64,000 nucleotides of DNA from Nilaparvata lugens (taxonomy: Eukaryota; Arthropoda; Insecta; Hemiptera; Delphacidae): NCBI RefSeq assembly GCF_014356525.2, contig NC_052515.1:19001564-19065563 (forward strand), given 5' to 3'. Below, piece after piece: positions 22,101 through 33,947 of the stretch. The position numbers and the translations under genes are program-made. The notes beneath the pieces are model-generated. The model did not search any database and had not been told where the DNA came from. It saw only the letters and a program-made list of their open reading frames with translations. Positions within the stretch are counted from its first letter, which is position 1. Every line of letters starts with the position of its first letter.

Positions 22101-22645
22101 ACAGCCCCAGCGCTAACCCAGTGGAGCGACGTATGGCAGAAATCTCTCGTTTTATGCGGACGTACTGTAATGAAAAACACCAACAATGGGTTAGGTATAT
22201 ACCATTTTTAGAAGAATGCTATAATAATAGCCTAAATGAAAGCACCGGTCGTACGCCTTACGAGATCATATTCGGTAAAAGGAATAATACATTTATCGAA
22301 AAATTAATTGATTTTCCAAGATCAGAAGTGAGTAAGTTAACAAACCCCAATATCCATCATCTGGTAAGGTTAAAGCTAGAGCAGAAGGCAGATAGCAGAA
22401 AGAGATTCCACGACCGAGCCTATAAAATATTTTCATATAACATTGGAGATGAAGTTTTAGTAAAGAGCCACAGGTTATCAAATGCTTTAGAGAAAGTAAC
22501 TCGCAAATTCTTTTTAATTTATTCAGGGCCATTCACTATAGTAGCCATATCGCAGCATAACACAGTTCAGTTACAAGAGAGTGAGAACACGCACATTGTT
22601 TGGTGGGAAAATGTAGCCAATATTAAGCCATATCACAGAATTTGA
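19196..22645 (+). CDS. pol: Gypsy Pol polyprotein (protease, RT, RNase H, integrase)
   Basis: Same frame as gag, separated only by one UGA codon, and no ATG begins it; the open frame runs from 19196. Domains in order (counted from the TTG at 19304): aspartic protease ALVDSGSQCSLI (~31-42), reverse transcriptase with STVDLSAGYW (D345) and YVDD (407-410), RNase H with NVDASDYAIGAE (~550) and a TDHKAL motif, the HHCC zinc domain of integrase (HERIGHFG...CDICQKAK, ~770-820), and the DDE core (ISADIYGPL, LSDNATYF, NPVERRM). The frame is intact over 1113 codons, so the copy may be functional. No env gene follows. Confidence 0.95.
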   Translation, partial: LYDTPDTASTNSSETNQEKQDISTSYTTFRNDLPETLLEETEKESRLPDIQMQAYIDIEIYGMKVQALVDSGSQCSLIQTDLFQRLKEKTKLATLPLTNVYVSGISPGRRIHITTQCLLEINLQQQRFAYTFLVLPVSGPHIIIGTDFLQHFQACLNFQTSKFHAFTETEAYEVIVPLDLKKRTEGIAEVHFAHYMEGVPREWGIHEMENAMECMEVLSLTTKDRAPSRADSSTEELLEILINRIHQRTDWHPDTRQEIIQVFRKNADVFSEQPGLATHFKCSLNVKPHDTYYRKSYPIPFTYRSAAIAEISRMEQLGIIEESTAPYSLPIVCVAKKDGTVRLCLDARALNRILDDDREGPDQIEQVMQTFHGKTIYSTVDLSAGYWQVQVAPESRDYLSFLFNGRNYRFTRLAFGLRNAMAIFIRCLRQALGDDISDYCTLYVDDGLIASQNIREHCQHLDIVFDRLINCGLKLKLSKCEFFAREVKYLGHIITPTGISQDPDKLLAIRQFPSPTNRKQLQKFIGFLQFYRRFNKQMSHYTAQLSHILSSTKPWIWTNKEEIIFQQLKEAFLNSVVLKHPNLKKPFFLNVDASDYAIGAEIFQEDEQGEKGVLAFFSKTLNPAQRRYSVTEKELLSIVEVCIKYRTLLLGNKIFINTDHKALTFFKTAKLNHNRLSRWFLALQEYDIELTHLPGKKNQTADFLSREIDATYCQDTNLRCFAVKSGESIPYPPNIQPRIHTAMLTPERIRIAQYEDPRLSRIRELMEEGAAEPPDYLRQYTRYKGFMFHRPAKNTYDWRLIIPANMETDLIKEAHERIGHFGTTKTLHLLKESCYFKSMHKKVAKIVKACDICQKAKYPRYHIRGEMNPILPSAPLELISADIYGPLPMAQYGKKYIFVLTCVFSKYTMLFPIGKLTGEVLARCITERWTSEVGKPKRVLSDNATYFCSKQWKEILHLANIKWSRTSLYSPSANPVERRMAEISRFMRTYCNEKHQQWVRYIPFLEECYNNSLNESTGRTPYEIIFGKRNNTFIEKLIDFPRSEVSKLTNPNIHHLVRLKLEQKADSRKRFHDRAYKIFSYNIGDEVLVKSHRLSNALEKVTRKFFLIYSGPFTIVAISQHNTVQLQESENTHIVWWENVANIKPYHRI

Positions 22646-23642
22646 AATAAATATGATAAGAAGTCAAAGGAAAACAACACTATCAAGCCAATTACTAACC
22701 TTCCTTAATAAATTTAAAATTGGTATAGGACCTCGTGGCAACAATCCAATGTTTTAATTCCTTCCAGCCGTTAGAAGCCTGCAATAAGAAAAGAACAATT
22801 TTTAAATATGTAATTAAATTATATACATCAGATAAAAAAGGACACAAGCGGGGATAATAAAATTAAAATTTGTTAATTACCTTTTTAAGAGAAAAAATCG
22901 AGCAGTTAGGTTAGTTATGAAAGTCGATAGCAAATTCTGATGTAACATGAAACACTATGAATTGTAGAACAGCGAACAGCTGACCAAAGCCACCCAAATC
23001 AAATGAATGTAATATCTGTTGAACATATGTTTATAAAAAGAAGTACTGTACCCAAAGAGTTATTTATTATTGTTATTTATTATATTTATTAATGTCGATA
23101 TTTATTTATATGTTTTTATATTTATTACTTTTAATTATGCCACGTTTGTTACCTGAAAAGATTTAAAGTGAATACCATTACCAAAACCAAAGAGCCATTA
23201 GCAAAAGAAAGTATTGTACCTGATGTATAGAAAATTATTTATATTAAGACCTAAGAAATACTATAAGATATAAGCCCAGAAGTTTATGAATCGAAATTAT
23301 TGTCTAAAAGGAATCATTTATGAGAATTATGAAATGTGTGTAGTTAAGTTGGCAGCCCTGCAAGCGGCGAATTCAAAAATTACTGTGTTGTAAATGGTGT
23401 CAGGAGGAGTGCGTTTAGAAGTTTATATTTATGATATTTTTATGTGTGTTGAGGAGGAGAATTTGTTATTGTTTTTGATAAAGGTATAAAGGAGATGCAG
23501 CAAATATGACTGCGAAATGTGATAGAAGTAGGAGAGTATAATTTATAAATAAAGTATAGTGTATATCAGTGTATTTGAAGGGTGGGTTTTCATTAAAAAC
23601 ATTGTGATTCTCAAATATTTTGAATTCAAACCCAGGGGCGCG
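22646..23642 (+). other. Gypsy 3' untranslated region
   Basis: About 1 kb between pol and LTR 2, AT-rich with no long ORF. It ends with CCCAGGGGCGCG immediately before the LTR's TGTAAC; a short purine run (AGGGG) is the only candidate polypurine tract. The equivalent segment, 27620-28619, follows the truncated copy. Confidence 0.7.
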
Positions 23643-25626
23643 TGTAACATATTAAATCTGGGTAGATGAAAAGCCCTAACAGAAATAGTAATAGGTCTAA
23701 AAATAAAGTAATTGGCTAATATCGCCAAGCAGATAATAATCAAGATAAGATAGCATCAGCTTGTTCTGGCTAAATGGTACAAGAACTTAAAAAGGATTTG
23801 AAGAAAGTTTACTACTCATAAATATATTATTTATAAAATATTTGAAGATTGAGGTTAGTAGATGTATTCACAGATCGGTGACCTAGAGATCGATCAAACC
23901 GAAGAACGTAGAATCTGACCAAAACCCCTTGGCAGAGCTTTATTGCATTCGGATGGTGTGCAATGTGAAAAAACACCCGTCCACGTGGCTAATTATTAGT
24001 TAGCATGGAATTAATATTAATATATATAATATTAACTAGCATGCAAAGAGCATAAATAAAAAACCAAATAAAAATAATTTAATGTATTCAGGAAATAAGA
24101 GTTACCAGGCGCATGAATACCTAATAAAATTTGCATGCACCAATAGTAAAACGGCAGTTAATAGGCGGCAACTGTAGGCCAATTCAAAAATATTTATATA
24201 TATTTATATAATTGTAGTAGATTTTGTGTAAAAATTTGTGTAATCTATGTTATCAATATGGCTCGAATGCAAAGAAATTATTAATCATATAATCTAAGCA
24301 ATATTTTGGCATTTTTTGTAAGATCTATTTGAATTTAATGGCGGAGGATTGAGATATTTAAATTTTATGCTAATTTGAAAGTCGGAAAGAGGATCTGTAA
24401 AACTTGAGAAGGAAGAACCAGCACTCGCCAGCCAGATGCCACCATAAGAGGACCCCAAATATTTTAGAGCGAAGTACCTTATTAATAATTTTGTAAAAAT
24501 TAAAGTTAAAGTAAATTATTAAATTTCTTAAAAGACTTCGTGATGCTATTGTGAAGCAGAAGTCATTTTTCATTTTTATTAAATTTATAACCCCTTGGAG
24601 GAGACGATTCCGGCTACCATATTCCCGGACCACATGGAGTTGGATCGACATCGGCGGCTTACAAGAAGATTTTCGACACGTGAGTGATTAAATTTGAATT
24701 TAGTGATGGGCGCCCTAGTGCTTCGAAATAATCTGATGATCAAAGCTAGCTCGCCGAAAGGGTTATTATAAATTAAGAAATTAATAAGAGTAATACTTGC
24801 GCAAGTAAAAATTAGTATTAAAGGTATTTAATTGAAAGAAAAATATAGATCAATATTTTAGAAATTTCTATTTAATCAAAGAAGTACGAAATCTAGGCTA
24901 TCAAACGTATGCATACAATATTTAATTTTTGCAATACAATTTGCGATAATTTATCATAGTTCTAATTCACTAGATGAATGGCTCTACCTATTCCGTCAGG
25001 TGCCGAATCTTGCACCCTGAGATAAAAATATATATTCGATACAAATAAATCTACTAAATACTAGAGATTTTAATATATAGATATATTTGGATTATTAGTG
25101 GCTAATTTATCAAGCTGATCTTAGAGCACATATTTATGATTGAATTATCCAAGCCGACAAGTATTAGCAAGTACATGTCACAGCTACATGCCAAAGAATG
25201 CATATGATTTCAAGATAAAGGCACATGGTAATGATTCGTGCCATAAATCTAGAATATAAAGTTAGCCTGTGATATTTTTATTGATTTCAAATATTGTTCT
25301 ATTTTTATATTATATTTTTTATCGCTCTATATATATTTTTTGCCTCGACTGATCTTTGCATTATTTGTGTAATATATGTGTAAAATTTTCATGGTGTGCA
25401 ATTTATTTTATATTCCTCATCTCTATAGTATAAGTATCATTTATATATATATATTTATTATTATTGAATTACAAGAGTTATTGGAGAAGCCCATATCTAG
25501 GCCTATCAAGATTTTTTAAGACTGAATACTATTAGAAAACCACGCCCTAATTATATTAAATCTCATGCTTTACCGACTGATGCCAAGCAGGAGGCTAATC
25601 GTTATTTTATATAAAGAATAACGTGA
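23643..25626 (+). mobile_element. Gypsy LTR 2 (shared middle LTR)
   Basis: Starts TGTAACATATTAAATCTGGG and runs to AATAACGTGA. It is the 3' LTR of the full copy and the 5' LTR of the truncated one. At its end the sequence jumps directly to the middle of the RT gene: LTR ...ACGTGA joined to GGTGAAATATCTAGG, with GA shared at the junction. Confidence 0.9.
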
Positions 25627-27619
25627 GGTGAAATATCTAGGACACATAATTACACCCACTGGCATATCACAGGACCCGGACAAATTATTAGCCATCAGAC
25701 AATTTCCATCACCAACCAACCGTAAACAATTGCAAAAGTTTATTGGATTTTTACAATTCTACCGCCGTTTTAATAAACAAATGTCACACTACACTGCTCA
25801 ACTCAGTCATATACTGTCTAGTACCAAGCCTTGGATTTGGACTAACAAAGAAGAGATTATATTCCAACAACTAAAAGAAGCCTTCCTAAATTCCGTCGTG
25901 TTGAAACACCCTAACCTAAAGAAACCTTTTTTCTTGAATGTCGATGCATCAGATTATGCGATAGGCGCAGAGATTTTCCAAGAAGATGAGCAAGGAGAGA
26001 AAGGAGTGTTAGCATTTTTTAGTAAGACACTTAATCCAGCCCAGCGTCGTTATTCTGTGACCGAAAAAGAGTTGTTGAGTATTGTGGAAGTATGTATTAA
26101 GTACCGGACATTGTTACTCGGCAATAAGATATTTATCAATACCGACCACAAAGCCTTAACATTTTTCAAGACAGCCAAATTGAATCACAACCGCTTATCT
26201 AGATGGTTTCTTGCGCTTCAAGAATACGACATCGAATTGACCCATCTGCCAGGAAAGAGAAATCAGACCGCCGACTTTCTATCCAGAGAAATAGACGCTA
26301 CATATTGTCAAGATACCAATCTAAGATGTTTTGCCGTAAAAAGTGGAGAAAGCATACCGTATCCTCCCAATATCCAACCACGAATTCATACCGCCATGTT
26401 AACACCTGAAAGAATCCGTATCGCCCAATATGAAGACCCAAGACTGTCCCGGATCCGTGAACTGATGGAAGAAGGAGCTGCCGAACCGCCCGACTACCTG
26501 CGACAGTATACCCGCTACAAAGGATTTATGTTCCACCGACCGGCTAAAAATACTTACGACTGGCGCCTAATTATCCCCGCTAATATGGAAACAGATTTGA
26601 TAAAAGAAGCTCACGAACGCATTGGACATTTTGGAACTACGAAGACCCTCCACCTACTAAAAGAAAGCTGTTATTTTAAAAGCATGCATAAAAAAGTGGC
26701 CAAAATAGTGAAAGCTTGCGATATATGCCAGAAAGCCAAATACCCGCGATACCATATCAGAGGTGAAATGAATCCCATTCTCCCCAGCGCACCATTGGAA
26801 TTGATATCAGCGGATATATATGGTCCATTGCCCATGGCGCAATACGGAAAAAAATACATATTCGTTCTTACATGTGTTTTTTCAAAATATACCATGCTAT
26901 TTCCCATAGGCAAATTGACCGGAGAAGTTTTGGCCCGATGCATAACGGAAAGATGGACAAGTGAAGTAGGAAAGCCCAAACGAGTACTATCAGACAACGC
27001 AACCTATTTTTGTAGCAAGCAGTGGAAAGAAATACTTCACCTGGCTAATATTAAATGGTCGAGGACATCTCTTTACAGCCCCAGCGCTAACCCAGTGGAG
27101 CGACGTATGGCAGAAATCTCTCGTTTTATGCGGACGTACTGTAATGAAAAACACCAACAATGGGTTAGGTATATACCATTTTTAGAAGAATGCTATAATA
27201 ATAGCCTAAATGAAAGCACCGGTCGTACGCCTTATGAGATCATATTCGGTAAAAGGAATAATACATTTATCGAAAAATTAATTGATTTTCCAAGATCAGA
27301 AGTGAGTAAGTTAACAAACCCCAATATCCATCATCTGGTAAGGTTAAAGCTAGAGCAGAAGGCAGATAGCAGAAAGAGATTCCACGACCGAGCCTATAAA
27401 ATATTTTCATATAACATTGGAGATGAAGTTTTAGTAAAGAGCCACAGGTTATCAAATGCTTTAGAGAAAGTAACTCGCAAATTCTTTTTAATTTATTCAG
27501 GGCCATTCACTATAGTAGCCATATCGCAGCATAACACAGTTCAGTTACAAGAGAGTGAGAACACGCACATTGTTTGGTGGGAAAATGTAGCCAATATTAA
27601 GCCATATCACAGAATTTGA
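25627..27619 (+). pseudogene. pol: Gypsy pol, 5'-deleted copy (RT end to integrase)
   Basis: Begins in the thumb end of the reverse transcriptase (KYLGHIITPTG) and continues through RNase H and integrase to the same stop as the full copy. Translation is identical to the last 663 residues at 20657-22645 except one Lys-to-Arg change in the GK(K/R)NQTADFLS stretch. The leader, gag, protease and the RT catalytic core are deleted, so it cannot act alone. Near-identity shows that deletion and duplication are recent. Confidence 0.95.
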
Positions 27620-28619
27620 AATAAATATGATAAGAAGTCAAAGGAAAACAACACTATCAAGCCAATTACTAACCTTCCTTAATAAATTTAAAATTGGTAT
27701 AGGACCTCGTGGCAACAATCCAATGTTTTAATTCCTTCCAGCCGTTAGAAGCCTGCAATAAGGAAAAGAACAATTTTTAAATATGTAATTAAATTATATA
27801 CATCAGATAAAAAAGGACACAAGCGGGGATAATAAAATTAAAATTTGTTAATTACCTTTTTAAGAGAAAAAATTGAGCAGTTAGGTTAGTTATGAAAGTC
27901 GATAGCAAATTCTGATGTAACATGAAACACTATGAATTGTAGAACAGCGAACAGCTGACCAAAGCCACCCAAATCAAATGAATGTAATATCTGTTGAACA
28001 TATGTTTATAAAAAGAAGTACTGTACCCAAAGAGTTATTTATTATTGTTATTTATTATATTTATTAATGTCGATATATTTATTTATATGTTTTTATATTT
28101 ATTACTTTTAATTATGCCACGTTTGTTACCTGAAAAGATTTAAAGTGAATACCAGTTACCAAAACCAAAGAGCCATTAGCAAAAGAAAGTATTGTACCTG
28201 ATGTATAGAAAATTATTTATATTAAGACCTAAGAAATACTATAAGATATAAGCCCAGAAGTTTATGAATCGAAATTATTGTCTAAAAGGAATCATTTATG
28301 AGAATTATGAAATGTGTGTAGTTAAGTTGGCAGCCCTGCAAGCGGCGAATTCAAAAATTACTGTGTTGTAAATGGTGTCAGGAGGAGTGCGTTTAGAAGT
28401 TTATATTTATGATATTTTTATGTGTGTTGAGGAGGAGAATTTGTTATTGTTTTTGATAAAGGTATAAAGGAGATGCAGCAAATATGACTGCGAAATGTGA
28501 TAGAAGTAGGAGAGTATAATTTATAAATAAAGTATAGTGTATATCAATGTATTGAAGGGTGGGTTTTCATTAAAAACATTGTGATTCTCAAATATTTTGA
28601 ATTCAAACCCAGGGGCGTG
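27620..28619 (+). other. Gypsy 3' untranslated region, second copy
   Basis: Near-identical to 22646-23642, with single-base indels. No ORF of note. Confidence 0.8.
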
Positions 28620-30601
28620 TGTAACATATTAAATCTGGGTAGATGAAAAGCCCTAACAGAAATAGTAATAGGTCTAAAAATAAAGTAATTGGCTAATATC
28701 GCCAAGCAGATAATAATCAAGATAAGATAGCATCAGCTTGTTCTGGCTAAATGGTACAAGAACTTAAAAAGGATTTGAAGAAAGTTTACTACTCATAAAT
28801 ATATTATTTATAAAATATTTGAAGATTGAGGTTAGGTAGATGTATTCACAGATCGGTGACCTAGAGATCGATCAAACCGAAGAACGTAGAATCTGACCAA
28901 AACCCTTGGCAGAGCTTTATTGCATTCGGATGGTGTGCAATGTGAGAAAACACCCGTCCACGTGGCTAATTATTAGTTAGCATGGAATTAATATTAATAT
29001 ATATAATATTAACTAGCATGCAAAGAGCATAAATAAAAAACCAAATAAAAATAATTTAATGTATTCAGGAAATAAGAGTTACCAGGCGCATGAATACCTA
29101 ATAAAATTTGCATGCACCAATAGTAAAACGGCAGTTAATAGGCGGCAACTGTAGGCCAATTCAAAAATATTTATATATATTTATATAATTGTAGTAGATT
29201 TGTGTAAAAATTTGTGTAATCTATGTTATCAATATGGCTCGAATGCAAAGAAATTATTAATCATATAATCTAAGCAATATTTGGCATTTTTGTAAGATCT
29301 ATTTGAATTTAATGGCGGAGGATTGAGATATTTAAATTTTATGCTAATTTGAAAGTCGGAAAGAGGATCTGTAAAACTTGAGAAGGAAGAACCAGCACTC
29401 GCCAGCCAGATGCCACCATAAGAGGACCCCAAATATTTTAGAGCGAAGTACCTTATTAATAATTTTGTAAAAATTAAAGTTAAAGTAAATTATTAAATTT
29501 CTTAAAAGACTTCGTGATGCTATTGTGAAGCAGAAGTCATTTTTCATTTTTATTAAATTTATAAACCCTGGAGGAGACGATTCCGGCTACCATATTCCCG
29601 GACCACATGGAGTTGGATCGACATCGGCGGCTTACAAGAAGATTTTCGACACGTGAGTGATTTAAATTTGAATTTAGTGATGGGCGCCCTAGTGCTTCGA
29701 AATAATCTGATGATCAAAGCTAGCTCGCCGAAAGGGTTATTATAAATTAAGAAATTAATAAGAGTAATACTTGCGCAAGTAAAAATTAGTATTAAAGGTA
29801 TTTAATTGAAAGAAAAATATAGATCAATATTTTAGAAATTTCTATTTAATCAAAGAAGTACGAAATCTAGGCTATCAAACGTATGCATACAATATTTAAT
29901 TTTTGCAATACAATTTGCGATAATTTATCATAGTTCTAATTCACTAGATGAATGGCTCTACCTATTCCGTCAGGTGCCGAATCTTGCACCCTGAGATAAA
30001 AATATATATTCGATACAAATAAATCTACTAAATACTAGAGATTTTAATATATAGATATATTTGGATTATTAGTGGCTAATTTATCAAGCTGATCTTAGAG
30101 CACATATTTATGATTGAATTATCCAAGCCGACAAGTATTAGCAAGTACATGTCACAGCTACATGCCAAAGAATGCATATGATTTCAAGATAAAGGCACAT
30201 GGTAATGATTCGTGCCATAAATCTAGAATATAAAGTTAGCCTGTGATATTTTATTGATTTCAAATATTGTTCTATTTTTATATTATATTTTTTATCGCTC
30301 TATATATATTTTTTGCCTCGACTGATCTTTGCATTATTTGTATAATATATGTGTAAAATTTTCATGGTGTGCAATTTATTTTATATTCCTCATCTCTATA
30401 GTATAAGTATCATTTATATATATATATTTATTATTATTGAATTACAAGAGTTATTGGAGAAGCCCATATCTAGGCCTATCAAGATTTTTTAAGACTGAAT
30501 ACTATTAGAAAACCACGCCCTAATTATATTAAATCTCATGCTTTACCGACTGATGCCAAGCAGGAGGCTAATCGTTATTTTAATATAAAGAATAACGTGA
30601 C
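28620..30601 (+). mobile_element. Gypsy LTR 3
   Basis: Third copy of the ~2-kb LTR, starting TGTAACATATT and ending AATAACGTGAC directly at the N gap, so it is complete to within a base or two. Several homopolymer indels relative to LTR 1 and 2 may be sequencing errors. Confidence 0.9.
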
Positions 30602-30701
30602 NNNNNNNNNNNNNNNNNNNNNNNNNNNNNNNNNNNNNNNNNNNNNNNNNNNNNNNNNNNNNNNNNNNNNNNNNNNNNNNNNNNNNNNNNNNNNNNNNNN
30701 N
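30602..30701. other. Assembly gap (100 N)
   Basis: Nominal-size gap right at the end of LTR 3. Because collapsed or expanded LTR arrays are a common assembly fault, the three-LTR structure needs an independent read. Confidence 1.
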
Positions 30702-30773
30702 ACACTAGCATCAGGTGATCAATTTTCATAGCGGCAAGGAAAGTTGTGTGAGTGCACCACACCAGATTTTTAT
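30702..30773. repeat. 3' end of interspersed repeat
   Basis: ACACTAGCATCAGGTGATCAATTTTCATA...CACACCAGATTTTTAT matches 33471-33543 with few changes. It is the terminal part of the repeat family described at 32765-33543. The following 400 bp to 31194 are AT-rich without a gene. Confidence 0.8.
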
Positions 30774-31194
30774 TTTTTATTATGTTTTTGTATTTTATAT
30801 TTGCTCACATATATAATTATAAACATTCATATATACTTTTAAAACATTCATAACCTTTATATCGCATGCTATAAATATGGGAAATCCTCTTATCCTCGTC
30901 TTAATGAATGCTACCTAGATGCAATTGTTTTGCTAGCGAGTATCTGATTGAATTGTAGATGTTGGGGTTGATCGTTATTGATATTGCTGACAAGCGTTGT
31001 TTATATAGAACCTAACCTCAAATTCGCATAATATTTAAATTTATTAAATAATTGAGTGATTCATTCTCATTTCAAATTGTTAGCCATATTCTTAGCCTTT
31101 TAGTCGTTATTTTCTTATCTTTATCTTCGATTGATAACACCATTGGTGACAGATATTTTTGTTTTTCTATCTGAGACCTAGTAATCCATTTCAA

Positions 31195-32709
31195 TTAATG
31201 AAGTTTTATATCGGTATCAGAATGTACCATCATGAATGCTATTTCACATTCAATCTTCATATCAATTTCACTCTTGGACCATAATAATAAACTTATATTG
31301 TCAGCATATAAAACACTATGTGCAGGATACAAGTAACTAGGCAAATCGTTTATATAAAATAAAAACAAAAGGGGGCCTAGCACCGATCCCTGGGAACTCC
31401 TGATTTAGGTTTCAACCATTCTGACGTATGAACATATTTGTTATTGAATTCTATTATAACTTGTTGATATCTGTCCCCAAAATATGAAACAAACCAATTA
31501 TACACTATGTCTTGGAAGCCACAAAATTTTAATTTTGCTAATAGTATTTTGATATGAACTAGATCAAATGCCTTTGACAGATCTGCAATCAAACCGCAAA
31601 TCTTAGAACCGTCATCCATGAGAGTCAATACCTTGTTTATATAGGTGTAAAGAGCGTCATTGGTGGATAAACCAAACCTGAGTCCATATTGTTTCTCTGT
31701 TAGGACTTGACAATGTTTGAGATACTTCCTAACTCTAGCCAATACAATATACTCAAGTTGCTTTGCAAATACAGGTGGATTTGAAACTGGTCTGAAATTC
31801 TCAGGATTATCCAAATCCCCACTCTTATGTATGGGCTTTATCTTTGACATCTTCAATTTAGAAGGCACAATTCCAGTAGCCAGTGATGCATTGAATATAT
31901 AAGAGGCTCCAAAATTGAAATGATTGATCTCCTGACCAAGCAGTTTGAAATACCATAAATATCATATGGTTTTTTAATTTTTTATTGATTGAACTATTTT
32001 TAACAACTCCTGTTGATCTAATAATTCAAAACGCCAGAAGTTAGTGTTTCCATTTATTTCTTTCATAGAAATGAGTATCATATAAGAATTTTTCTACAAC
32101 TTTGCGTAAAAAAAAGAATTTACATACTCGATTCTCCTCGTAAAACAGCTTATTTCAGAGGAGAATCTACTTTTTCGCACGCCAACCATCCGCGCACACG
32201 CAGTAGATTTTCTTTACGCTCGCTTATCATTGGCACATGCACAGAAGAGTTTCTTTACGCTCGCTAATCAGCTGATGGTAAGCAGCTCGCCAAAAAGTCA
32301 GATCTTAACCTGAAAAGTCAGTAATTGTAACTCCAAACAGCTTTTATTCGATTATCAGATATCTTTATGAAGTTATTAGCAGCTATTTTCTTTGCATTCT
32401 GTAAGATTTTCTTAAATAATTTCTTATAAAAATGGAAGTACACTTCAAAAGTAAGATGCCTCAACCCTATTTGCGTTGACAATGTAAACCATGGAGTTTT
32501 TAATTGTTTCATCCTTACGGAAAATATTCAGTTTCAAGTCTATCATTTGAAATTCTAATACCTTTTGTGATCCATGAAAATTTCATCCGTCTTGATTTTG
32601 GAACTTTCTGAGGTAGAGATGAGTTACAATGATTTATATAAATCGTGAGAAAGTTATTGAACATTTCATCTACACTTCCAGCATTGTAAACTGATCTCCA
32701 AACCACCAT
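31195..32709 (-). pseudogene. LINE (Jockey/CR1-like) reverse transcriptase remnant
   Basis: On the minus strand: linker segments at 32709-32515 (MKFSWITKGIRISN) and 32512-32318 (YKKLFKKILQNAKK), then IYGISN-like and FNASLATGIVPSKLK pieces across about 32030-31850. The RT palm follows (KPIHKSGDLDNPENFRPV, LIADLSKAFDLVHIKILL, GDRYQQV) at 31868-31377, and after a frameshift LGPLLFLFYINDLP and LYADN (the YADD box with its second Asp replaced by Asn). At least three frame breaks and the changed catalytic box make it inactive. It stops near 31195 without a 3' end. Confidence 0.85.
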
Positions 32710-32764
32710 GGATAAATCTTGGTTCAGAGCATCAATGATTGTGTTTTTATTTGGCTTGTTTCGT

Positions 32765-33543
32765 TTTTTACTTTCCTTGCCCTATTACCATAGGTAAGGA
32801 AAGTATTGCTTTCCGAAAAAAATTAAGGTACCCCAATTTCTAAATTTCTATACGTTTCAAGGTCCCCTGAGTCCAAAAAAGTGGTTTCTGGGTATTGGTC
32901 TGTATGTGTGTGTGTGTGTGTGTGTGTATGAGTGTATGTGTGTCTGTGTACATGATATCTCATCTCCCAATTAACGGAATAACTTGAAATTTGGAACTTA
33001 AGGTCCTTACACTATAAGGATCCGACACGAACAATTTCGATCAAATGCAATTCAAGATGGCAGTTAAAATGGCGAAAATGTTGCCAAAAACAGGGTTTTT
33101 CGCGATTTTCTCAAAAACTATCAATTACCACAAGTCCCATATCTGTAAAAATTTCAGGATCTGCGCCCCATCTATGCAAAGTTTGATTTTAGATTACCAA
33201 TTATCAGGCTTCAGATACAGTTTAAACGAAAATTTCAAGTGGAAAACATTGATCATGAAAATCTCTACAATTAATGTTCAGTGACATTTTCACCTAAAAT
33301 TGAAAATAAGTTGGAAATAATAATAATATAATATAATTGCAAACTGTTGGCAACTGTTGATTCTATTGAATCATTCACTATGAAGAGATAGCAGTCTTCG
33401 TGTGTCTGCAGAGTTATTGTCCTGTCACCAGCTGGCTCAGATCTTTAAATAGTAGACTTGAGTTGCGCGGGTACACTGGCGTCAGTTGATCAATTTTCAT
33501 AACGGCAAGGAAAGTTCTGTGAGTGCGCCACACCAGATTTTTA
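32765..33543. repeat. Interspersed repeat with GT microsatellite
   Basis: Starts at CTTTCCTTGCCCTATTACCATAGGTAAGGAAAG, which is itself a short imperfect palindrome. It contains the GGTATTGGTCTGT(GT)n tract, AACTTAAGGTCCTTA...AGGATCCGACA and GGCGAAAATG...GGGTTTTTCGCGATTTTCTCAAAAAC, and closes with GGCAAGGAAAGTTCTGTGAGTGCGCCACACCAG. Parts recur at 1661-1990 and 30702-30773. No coding capacity. From memory this family is common in planthoppers. Confidence 0.75.
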
Positions 33544-33690
33544 TGTTTAATGTTTCACTTACACCTTCATGATCGGTGAAAGGGCAGGAAAACGTTTCAT
33601 TGTCACAGTGATCAGCTGGATAGTTAGTTATAATATATAATCAATTTCTGTTGCACTTTTCTGAGAAACTCGGGGGCGCGACAGTCGCGA

Positions 33691-33766
33691 CCGACGACAT
33701 TCGAGGCCTACGACCATAGAGGACTGTTTTACAGTCCTCTACGGTCGTAGACCTCGACTGTCGGGA
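33691..33766. repeat. Strong hairpin 1 (inverted repeat, ~26-33 bp arms)
   Basis: CGAGGCCTACGACC...GAGGACTGT is followed after TTT by ACAGTCCTC...GGTCGTAG-ACCTCG. Only two mismatches occur in the inner 26 bp, and pairing extends weakly outward through CCGAC/GTCGG. The GC content is far above the surrounding AT-rich DNA. Confidence 0.85.
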
Positions 33767-33780
33767 GTGTACGAAAATTA

Positions 33781-33826
33781 GAGTGGCCTCAACTGTCGCC
33801 TAACGCAGGCGACATTTGAGGCCACT
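33781..33826. repeat. Strong hairpin 2 (inverted repeat, 19-bp arms)
   Basis: AGTGGCCTCAACTGTCGCC, a 7-base loop TAACGCA, and GGCGACATTTGAGGCCACT. One mismatch (C/T side). It shares the words 'GGCGACA' and 'GAGGCC' with hairpin 1 and with a half-copy at about 33885-33922, so these are repeats of one motif. Confidence 0.85.
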
Positions 33827-33947
33827 TTTTAGGATTCCTCTGCCGTCGCATGTCTTGACTGTCGGGCCTGTACAAAAATGAGAGACTCGCTTGCAGCAGG
33901 CGACAGTTGAGGACACATCCTACTGCGATTCCAGACAAAATACATTT

